A stretch of DNA of 10,455 nt, from NCBI GenBank assembly GCA_021202835.1, contig JAJQCI010000034.1:1-10455 (forward strand). The letters are read 5' to 3'. Under the pieces are notes generated by a model. The model searched no databases and was not told the origin of the DNA. It worked only from the letters and a program-made list of their open reading frames with translations. This DNA comes from Clostridiales bacterium (GTDB lineage Bacteria; Bacillota; Clostridia; Lachnospirales; CAG-274). This document shows positions 4,776 through 10,455 of this stretch, piece by piece. The translations under genes were made by a program, and so were the position numbers. The first letter of the stretch is position 1, and the number at the start of each line of letters is the position of its first letter.

Positions 4776-7700
4776 ATGCCTAGAATGCAAACTATGGATG
4801 GTAACCAGGCTGCTGCTGAAGTATCATATGCTTTTACAGAAGTTGCCGGTATCTTCCCAATCACTCCTTCATCACCTATGGCTGAACACGTTGACGAAGA
4901 CGCAGCCAGAGGCAAGAAGAACATTTTCGGTCAGACAGTTAAGGTTGTAGAAATGCAGTCTGAAGCAGGTGCAGCCGGTACTGTACACGGTTCACTTTCA
5001 GCAGGTGCTTTAACAACCACCTACACAGCATCTCAGGGACTTCTTCTCATGATTCCCGATATGTACAAAATCGCAGGCGAGCTTCTTCCCTGTGTTATCC
5101 ATGTTTCAGCAAGATGTGTAGCTTCTCACGCTCTTAACATCTTCGGCGACCACTCAGACGTTATGGCCTGCCGTGCTACGGGTTTTGCTATGCTTGCTTC
5201 TTCAAGCGTTCAGCAGGTTATGGACTTAGGTGCTGTTGCTCACCTTTCCGCTATCAAGGGTAAGGTTCCTTTCCTTCATTTCTTCGACGGTTTCAGAACA
5301 TCTCATGAAATCCAGAAGATTGAACTTCTTGACTATGACGATCTTGCAAACCTTGTTGACAAGGACGCTGTTAAGGAATTCAAGGCTCACGCTCTTAATC
5401 CCGAACACCCCGTAACAAGAGGTACAGCTCAGAACCCCGATATCTTCTTCCAGGCAAGAGAAGCTTGTAATCCCTACTATGACAACGTTCCCGCTGTTGT
5501 AGAAGAATACATGGCTGAAATCAGCAAGATTACCGGAAGAGATTATCAGCTCTTCAACTACTACGGTGCTCCCGATGCCGAGAAGGTTATCGTTGCTATG
5601 GGTTCCGTATGTGACTGTATTGAAGAAACTATTGACTACTTAACAGCTAAGGGCGAAAAGGTCGGTCTTGTTAATGTTCACCTTTATAGACCCTTCGTAG
5701 CTGACAAGTTCCTTGCTGCTATTCCCAAGACAGCTAAGAAGATTGCTGTTCTTGACAGAACAAAGGAACCCGGTTCACAGGGTGAACCTTTATACTTAGA
5801 CGTTTGTACAGCTTTCTATCAGGCCGGCGACGTTAGAGAAATCGTAGGCGGACGTTACGGTCTCGGTTCAAAGGACACAACTCCCGCTCATATTCTTTCA
5901 GTTTATGAAAACCTTGACGCTGAAAAGCCCATCAACGGCTTCACAATCGCTATCAAGGACGACGTTACAAACCTTTCACTCGAAGCAGGTCCCGAAATCG
6001 ACGTTACAGGCGAACACACAATCTCCTGCAAGTTCTGGGGTCTCGGTTCAGACGGTACTGTTGGTGCTAACAAGAACTCCATCAAGATCATCGGTGACCA
6101 CACAGACATGTATGCACAGGCATACTTTGAATATGACTCAAAGAAGTCAGGCGGTCTTACAATTTCTCACCTTCGTTTCGGTAAAGACCCCATCAGAAGT
6201 CCTTACTATGTAAAGACAGCTGACTTCGTTGCTCTTCACCAGCAGTCATATCTTACAAAATATGATGTTGTTTCAGACATCAAGCCCGGCGGAAAGTTCC
6301 TTCTTAACACAATCTGGTCAGACGAAGAGCTCAATACTCATCTTCCTGCAGCAGTAAAGAAGGCTATCGCCGAAAAGAATATTGAACTTTACACAATCAA
6401 CGCTGTTGAAATCGGTAAAGAGCTCGGCTTAGGCAGCAAGTTCAACGCTGTTCTTCAGGCTGCTTTCTTCGATATCGCCAACATCATCCCCAGAGAAGAC
6501 GCTGTTGACTATATGAAGCAGGCTATTAAGAAGACATACGGCCGTAAGGGTGACGCTATCGTTAACATGAACTACAACGCTGTTGACGCCGGTATTTCAA
6601 GATATCACAAGGTTGAAATTCCTGCTGACTGGGCTGACGCTGTTGATGCTCCTGCTGCTGCAGCTGCTGACAGACCTGATTTCATCAAGAACGTATGCGA
6701 CGTTATGAACGCAGCAAACGGCGACTCACTTCCCGTTTCAGCTTTCAAGGGTATCGAAGACGGTACATTCATCGCAGGTACAGCTGCATATGAAAAGAGA
6801 GGAATCGCTATCGATGTTCCCGTTTGGGACGCTTCAAAATGTATCGAATGTAACCAGTGTTCATACATCTGTCCTCACGCAGCTATCAGACCTTTCCTTC
6901 TTACAGATGAAGAAGTAGCTGCTTCACCTGCTCCTCTTACAGTTAAGCCTGCTATGGGCATCAAGGAACCTGCCGGTCTTAAGTTCAAGATTCAGGTTGA
7001 CGTTCTTGACTGTCTTGGATGCGGAAACTGTGTTGATGTATGTCCTGCTAAGGAATCAGCTCTTAAGATGGTTCCCATCGACTCACAGAGAGATGAAATT
7101 CCTGCTTGGGATTATCTTGTAAATCTTCCCACAAAGGCTAATCCTCTTAACAAGTCAACTGTTAAGGGCAGCCAGTTCGAGAAGCCTTTATTCGAATTCT
7201 CGGGCGCTTGTGCAGGCTGCGGCGAAACACCTTACGCTAAGCTTATCACACAGCTCTTCGGTGACAGAATGTATGTTGCTAACGCTACAGGATGTTCTTC
7301 AATCTGGGGCGGCTCCGCACCTACAACACCTTATACAACAAATGACAAGGGCCAGGGTCCTGCATGGTGTAACTCACTCTTCGAAGACAACGCAGAATTC
7401 GGTCTTGGTATGTATACATCAGTTAAGCAGCAGAGAGAGCTTGTTAAGATGAAGGCTGAAGCCCTTATCGAAGCTTCACCTTGTGACAAGGTTAAGGCTG
7501 CATGCGCTGCATGGATTGACACAATGTTTGACGGCGATGCTTCAAAGGCTACCTCCGCTTCTCTCGTTGAGGCTCTTGAAGGCTTCATCGCAGGCGGCGC
7601 AGAAGGCGAAGCTAAGGAGCTTGCTGAAGCTATCCTCGAAGCTAAGGATCAGCTCGTTAAGAAGAGCCAGTGGATCTTCGGCGGCGACGGCTGGGCTTAT

Positions 7701-8303
7701 GACATCGGCTACGGCGGACTTGACCACGTTCTCGCTTCAGGCGAAGACGTTAACGTATTCGTATTCGATACAGAAGTTTACTCCAACACAGGCGGACAGG
7801 CTTCTAAGTCAACTCCCAGATCAGCTATCGCTAAATTCGCTGCATCAGGCAAGAAGATTCGTAAGAAAGACCTCGGTATGATGGCTATGTCCTACGGCTA
7901 TGTATATGTTGCTCAGGTTAACATGGGCTATGACAAGAGCCAGCTTATCAAGGCTCTTGTAGAGGCTGAAAGCTATCACGGACCTTCACTTGTTATAGGT
8001 TATGCTCCCTGTATCAACCACGGCATCAAGATGAACTTCTCACAGAGAGAAGCTAAGAGAGCCGTTGAATGCGGATATTGGCAGAACTATCGTTATAACC
8101 CCACTCTTGAAGCAGAAGGAAAGAATCCTTTCTCACTTGATTCTAAGGAACCCAAGGAATCATTCCAAGACTTCATCAAGAGCGAAGTACGTTATAACTC
8201 ACTTGCACGTCAGTTCCCCGATACAGCTCAGGAACTCTTCGAACAGTGCGAAGCAGACGCAGTAAGACGTCTTAATAAGTATAAAGAACTCGCAGCTAAA
8301 TAA
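4776..8303 (+). CDS. nifJ: Pyruvate:ferredoxin (flavodoxin) oxidoreductase
   Basis: This 1175-residue single-chain PFOR oxidises pyruvate with CoA to acetyl-CoA and CO2 and reduces ferredoxin, the central fermentative step in clostridia; it acts in the cytoplasm. Domains run in the normal order. The N-terminal pyrimidine-binding domain has GIFPITPSSPMAEHVDE near residues 25-41. The gamma-type and linker domains follow. A two-cluster ferredoxin domain has CIECNQCSYICP (C689, C692, C695, C699) and CLGCGNCVDVCP (C746, C749, C752, C756). The C-terminal TPP domain has CAGCGE (C812, C815) and ATGCSSIWGG for the third cluster, then GGDGWAYDIGYGGLDHV (D971) and EVYSNTGGQ for Mg-TPP. The length is that of complete family members. 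AAGGGGGA (4761-4768) precedes the ATG. Codons are strongly biased to GCT, CTT, AAG, AAC, ATC and TTC, with ATA nearly absent, unlike the neighbours. It is monocistronic between its own promoter and terminator. Confidence 0.98.
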   Translation: MPRMQTMDGNQAAAEVSYAFTEVAGIFPITPSSPMAEHVDEDAARGKKNIFGQTVKVVEMQSEAGAAGTVHGSLSAGALTTTYTASQGLLLMIPDMYKIAGELLPCVIHVSARCVASHALNIFGDHSDVMACRATGFAMLASSSVQQVMDLGAVAHLSAIKGKVPFLHFFDGFRTSHEIQKIELLDYDDLANLVDKDAVKEFKAHALNPEHPVTRGTAQNPDIFFQAREACNPYYDNVPAVVEEYMAEISKITGRDYQLFNYYGAPDAEKVIVAMGSVCDCIEETIDYLTAKGEKVGLVNVHLYRPFVADKFLAAIPKTAKKIAVLDRTKEPGSQGEPLYLDVCTAFYQAGDVREIVGGRYGLGSKDTTPAHILSVYENLDAEKPINGFTIAIKDDVTNLSLEAGPEIDVTGEHTISCKFWGLGSDGTVGANKNSIKIIGDHTDMYAQAYFEYDSKKSGGLTISHLRFGKDPIRSPYYVKTADFVALHQQSYLTKYDVVSDIKPGGKFLLNTIWSDEELNTHLPAAVKKAIAEKNIELYTINAVEIGKELGLGSKFNAVLQAAFFDIANIIPREDAVDYMKQAIKKTYGRKGDAIVNMNYNAVDAGISRYHKVEIPADWADAVDAPAAAAADRPDFIKNVCDVMNAANGDSLPVSAFKGIEDGTFIAGTAAYEKRGIAIDVPVWDASKCIECNQCSYICPHAAIRPFLLTDEEVAASPAPLTVKPAMGIKEPAGLKFKIQVDVLDCLGCGNCVDVCPAKESALKMVPIDSQRDEIPAWDYLVNLPTKANPLNKSTVKGSQFEKPLFEFSGACAGCGETPYAKLITQLFGDRMYVANATGCSSIWGGSAPTTPYTTNDKGQGPAWCNSLFEDNAEFGLGMYTSVKQQRELVKMKAEALIEASPCDKVKAACAAWIDTMFDGDASKATSASLVEALEGFIAGGAEGEAKELAEAILEAKDQLVKKSQWIFGGDGWAYDIGYGGLDHVLASGEDVNVFVFDTEVYSNTGGQASKSTPRSAIAKFAASGKKIRKKDLGMMAMSYGYVYVAQVNMGYDKSQLIKALVEAESYHGPSLVIGYAPCINHGIKMNFSQREAKRAVECGYWQNYRYNPTLEAEGKNPFSLDSKEPKESFQDFIKSEVRYNSLARQFPDTAQELFEQCEADAVRRLNKYKELAAK

Positions 8304-8338
8304 TATTATTTAAACAGATAATATATATATAAATTCAG

Positions 8339-8374
8339 ACAAACCGGGGCTTCGGCTTCGGTTTGTTTTTCTTT
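8339..8374 (+). terminator. Intrinsic terminator of nifJ
   Basis: A 12-bp stem (8339-8350 with 8355-8366, two G-U pairs) closes on a C(TTCG)G tetraloop, a very stable loop type. TTTTCTTT follows at 8367-8374. An AT-only hairpin, ATATTAT/ATAATAT (8303-8309 with 8318-8324), lies between the stop codon and this terminator. Confidence 0.95.
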
Positions 8375-8401
8375 CGGCGAAGATGAATATAAAACCGCAT
8401 T

Positions 8402-8442
8402 AAAACAGACCGGCTTAGGTTATCAACAGCCGGCCTGCTTTT
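8402..8442. terminator. Terminator of the galM-RhuM/Doc transcript, probably bidirectional
   Basis: CAGACCGGCT (8406-8415) pairs with AGCCGGCCTG (8428-8437) over 10 bp including one wobble, with a 12-nt loop. On the minus strand TTTT (8402-8405) follows the stem. On the plus strand CTTTTATT follows, so it may also back up the nifJ terminator. It starts just after the RhuM-Doc stop codon. Confidence 0.82.
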
Positions 8443-9406
8443 ATTCACTTAAATTATTTTCGCAAATACAGTTCATTACTACGCTTATCATCATTTCTTT
8501 TTCACCGGGATTTGATTCTGCAATCATAATTGTTAAAGCAACTAATGTATGATCGTCTATCAATTTTTCGTTATTAAAAAAAAGCTTTCCGTTTTTGTCT
8601 AAAAAGTATAAGAACATTGCCGCAGCTATTCTCTTGTTGCCGTCATAAAAGCTGTGGTTTTTGGTTATAAAATATAAAAGATTGGCGGCTTTTTCCTCTA
8701 AAGAAGGGTAAACATCGACTCCGCCGAAGGCCTGATATATATTTCCTATGCTTCCTTTAAAAGAATCGTCCTTTTCATTTCCGAACAAATCGGAATCGGA
8801 TGAAAACTTCATACTGTCGATTACTTTTCTGCATTCCTCATATGTCAGCACATATGCAGAAGCATTTCCCGAAGGTCTTTTCATTGTTTGATGATCATAG
8901 TCATCCAGCAGGTCCAAAGCAGTGTTATACCGCTCTATTACAGAAAGCACCTGTTTCGCATCAAGATTGTTTTGGGTTCGCTTCATAATTCGTATAACCT
9001 CGTTAAGCTGTTTTATACGATTATTATTCACGGCATATCCCTTTAATATGTAATCACGCAGTACAGAATTTGACCAACGCCTGAATTCTATACCCCTTGT
9101 TGATTTTACTCTGTATCCTACAGACATTATCATATCTATATTATAATATTCAGTCATATGTGTCTGTGTTTTGCCCTCAATTGCACCGTGCTGAGTGGTA
9201 GTCGCAAATTTTGCGACTACCACTTGACCGCTCAGTTCTTCTTTTCGGGCATTTGCTATGTGCTTTCCTATAGTTTTTACATCACGGTCAAAAAGCTCTG
9301 CCATTTGCTGTCTGTTTAACCAAACTGTGTCGTCTTTTATAATTGTTTTTAAGCTTACTATTCCGTCAGAAGATTGGAATAATGCCAATTCTGCAGTTTC
9401 CCTCAT
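8441..9406 (-). CDS. RhuM-type protein fused to a Doc/Fic domain
   Basis: This 321-residue protein has two parts. Residues 1-125 are the RhuM domain: a winged or helix-turn-helix-like stretch (WLNRQQMAELFDRDVKTIGK, 29-48), VVVAKFATTT (62-71), and EYYNIDMIMSVGYRVKS (86-102) followed by FRRWSNSVLRDYILKGYAV. Residues 130-170 look helical. The C-terminal domain (about 210-300) is Doc-like Fic, with YPSLEEKAANLLY and the active-site loop HSFYDGNKR (H251, D255, K258, R259). Canonical Fic AMPylases have G and a second arginine (HxFx[D/E]GNGRxxR); here K and no second R match Doc, a kinase of EF-Tu. RhuM was named for a Salmonella pathogenicity-island gene of unknown function. No Phd-like antitoxin is adjacent. 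AAAGGAG lies 9 nt before the ATG, and galM ends 28 nt upstream on the same strand. Base composition looks more AT-rich than galM, hinting at transfer. The substrate is unknown. Confidence 0.88.
   Translation of the reverse strand: MRETAELALFQSSDGIVSLKTIIKDDTVWLNRQQMAELFDRDVKTIGKHIANARKEELSGQVVVAKFATTTQHGAIEGKTQTHMTEYYNIDMIMSVGYRVKSTRGIEFRRWSNSVLRDYILKGYAVNNNRIKQLNEVIRIMKRTQNNLDAKQVLSVIERYNTALDLLDDYDHQTMKRPSGNASAYVLTYEECRKVIDSMKFSSDSDLFGNEKDDSFKGSIGNIYQAFGGVDVYPSLEEKAANLLYFITKNHSFYDGNKRIAAAMFLYFLDKNGKLFFNNEKLIDDHTLVALTIMIAESNPGEKEMMISVVMNCICENNLSE
9194..9224. repeat. 31-nt palindrome inside the RhuM-Doc gene
   Basis: AGTGGTAGTCGCAAA (9194-9208) and TTTGCGACTACCACT (9210-9224) are perfect 15-bp inverted arms around a single T at 9209. 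On the coding strand it spells the VVVAKFATTT stretch of the RhuM domain. CTGAG (9191-9195) and CTCAG (9231-9235) form an outer inverted pair. Such a long exact palindrome inside a coding sequence is unusual. Confidence 0.95.
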
Positions 9407-9434
9407 ATAAATTCACTCCTTTTTGTGAACTGCG

Positions 9435-10433
9435 TTAATTATTGAAAAATTTATAAACTGTTTTCTGTTTGTATTCATCTCCGGGATAGAGAATAGGGGA
9501 GGGGAAGCCGGACTGGTTTACTGCATTGGGGAAATGCTGGGCTTCTATACACAGGGCGCTTGAGACTCCGTAAAGGGCGCCCTTTTTGCCCCGTCTTTCG
9601 GAAAGAAGCCCACAGCTATAGAGCTGTGCCCCTTCCATATTTGTTTCAAAGCTCATGCCTATTCCCGTTTTTTTACAAGTCACGGTTACAGAGGGACCGG
9701 CATCATTTTTTAAAACATAGTTGCAGTCAAGGCCGGACGGCAGGGCCTTAAGCCTTTCACCCAAAAGCACAGGCTTTTTAAAATCAAAAGGCGTTCCCTC
9801 CAGTGGGCGTATTTCCCCAGTAGGGATATTTTCGCTGTCAGATGGAGTGTAATAGTCGGAATTTACACTTACAGCATGGTCAAAAATCCTGCCGTCTCCT
9901 GCCAAATTAAAATATGTGTGATTTGTAAAATTCACTGGAGTGGGTTTGTCTGTTTCTGCCAGATATTCTATTATGAGGGAACTGTCTTTAAGTGTATATG
10001 TAACCCTGACACTTAAATTTCCGGGAAAGCCGCCGTCACCGTCTTTTGAAACAGTTTTGAAGGTTACTGAATTTTCGCCTGTTTCATAATCCCAAAGGAC
10101 CATATAAAGCCCGGCGCTTCCGCTGTGGTTGCAGTTGTTTCCGTCGTTTTTTTCAAGGCTGTATTTCTTTCCGTCTATGGAAAATTCGGCTCCTTTTATT
10201 CTGTTTGCGCAGGGCCCCACAATTGCCCCCATACAGCCGTCATTATTTAAATATTCTTCCAAGGTGTCATAGCCCAGAGCTACGTCGGTCATTCCTCCGA
10301 ATTTATTCGGCACATTTAGGCAGCACAGAGACGCCCCGTAGGGAATAAACCCTGCGGCAAGCCCTCCGCCTGTTATCTCAATTAAAGGAACCTCTTTTTT
10401 ACCGATTATGCCGAAAGGCTTTATATTAATCAC
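9435..10433 (-). CDS. galM: Aldose 1-epimerase (mutarotase)
   Basis: This 332-residue protein is a GalM-family mutarotase. It interconverts the alpha and beta anomers of aldoses such as galactose and glucose in the cytoplasm, feeding the Leloir pathway. The family motifs occur in order: GPCANRIKGAEF with N77-R78, NNCNHSG with H103 (usually N-x-LHGG), VNFTNHTYFNLAG with H172 as the catalytic acid, YTPSDSENIPTGEIRP, TPFDF, GLDCNYVL with substrate-binding D236, and EAQHFPNAVNQ with E297 as the catalytic base. The length is normal. The start is GTG, since on the minus strand AAGGGGG lies 8 nt before it and the overlapping ATG reads straight into a TGA. The promoter is probably beyond the right edge of the window. 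The RhuM-Doc gene follows after 28 nt and is probably read through. No other galactose genes are visible here. Confidence 0.95.
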   Translation of the reverse strand: MINIKPFGIIGKKEVPLIEITGGGLAAGFIPYGASLCCLNVPNKFGGMTDVALGYDTLEEYLNNDGCMGAIVGPCANRIKGAEFSIDGKKYSLEKNDGNNCNHSGSAGLYMVLWDYETGENSVTFKTVSKDGDGGFPGNLSVRVTYTLKDSSLIIEYLAETDKPTPVNFTNHTYFNLAGDGRIFDHAVSVNSDYYTPSDSENIPTGEIRPLEGTPFDFKKPVLLGERLKALPSGLDCNYVLKNDAGPSVTVTCKKTGIGMSFETNMEGAQLYSCGLLSERRGKKGALYGVSSALCIEAQHFPNAVNQSGFPSPILYPGDEYKQKTVYKFFNN

Positions 10434-10455
10434 ATAAATAACCCCCTTATAATAT

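Noticed and set aside
4596..4790. 64-codon open frame on the minus strand over the nifJ leader
   Set aside because: No ribosome site or family features; it overlaps the promoter and leader and reads like a chance frame.
7210..7881. Open frames of 80 and 132 codons on the plus strand within nifJ
   Set aside because: They are low-complexity shadows produced by the biased codon use of nifJ in another frame.
1..10455. CRISPR arrays, tRNA or rRNA genes, insertion sequences, phage attachment sites
   Set aside because: No regularly spaced repeats, no tRNA-like cloverleaf sequences, no transposase or integrase genes and no terminal inverted repeats were seen on either strand.

Overview
The window looks like chromosomal DNA of an anaerobic, endospore-forming member of the Clostridia. 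It carries sporulation sigma-factor genes of the SigE/SigK branch, the SpoIIGA protease gene and a large single-chain pyruvate:ferredoxin oxidoreductase. Most genes have strong AGGAGG-type ribosome binding sites and use ATA and AAA codons freely. I cannot name a genus from the sequence alone.

Layout. (1) Positions 64-1272 (+): a GNAT acetyltransferase followed by a BtpA/SgcQ-family TIM-barrel protein, probably co-transcribed, ending in a long bidirectional terminator (1281-1333). (2) 1332-1802 (-): a YbaK/EbsC-type aminoacyl-tRNA editing protein with its own near-consensus promoter. (3) 1961-4406 (+): a sporulation block of a SigK-like sigma factor that appears to lack a pro-sequence, then spoIIGA and sigE, which overlap. 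A TATAAT box with an upstream Spo0A-box-like sequence precedes spoIIGA. sigG, which follows sigE in Bacillus, is not here. (4) 4407-4775: a 369-base gap holding a strong hairpin after sigE, a possible operator, an extended -10 promoter and a leader of about 160 nt with mutually exclusive stems. (5) 4776-8303 (+): nifJ, with codon usage typical of very highly expressed genes, ending in a UUCG-loop terminator. (6) 8441-10433 (-): galM followed 28 nt later by a RhuM-Doc/Fic fusion gene that contains a 31-nt near-perfect palindrome.

How the genes relate. spoIIGA and sigE form a classic mother-cell module: SpoIIGA cleaves the pro-sequence from pro-SigE. A SigE-type -10 upstream of the SigK-like gene would fit the SigE-to-SigK cascade. 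nifJ serves central fermentative metabolism, turning pyruvate into acetyl-CoA with reduction of ferredoxin. The galM/RhuM-Doc pair is a metabolic gene followed by a probable accessory, toxin-like gene.

The best second looks are the nifJ leader RNA, the palindrome in the RhuM-Doc gene, the RhuM-Doc fusion without a visible antitoxin, and the pro-less sigK placed beside spoIIGA-sigE. I did not find a clear multi-gene system of a new kind.
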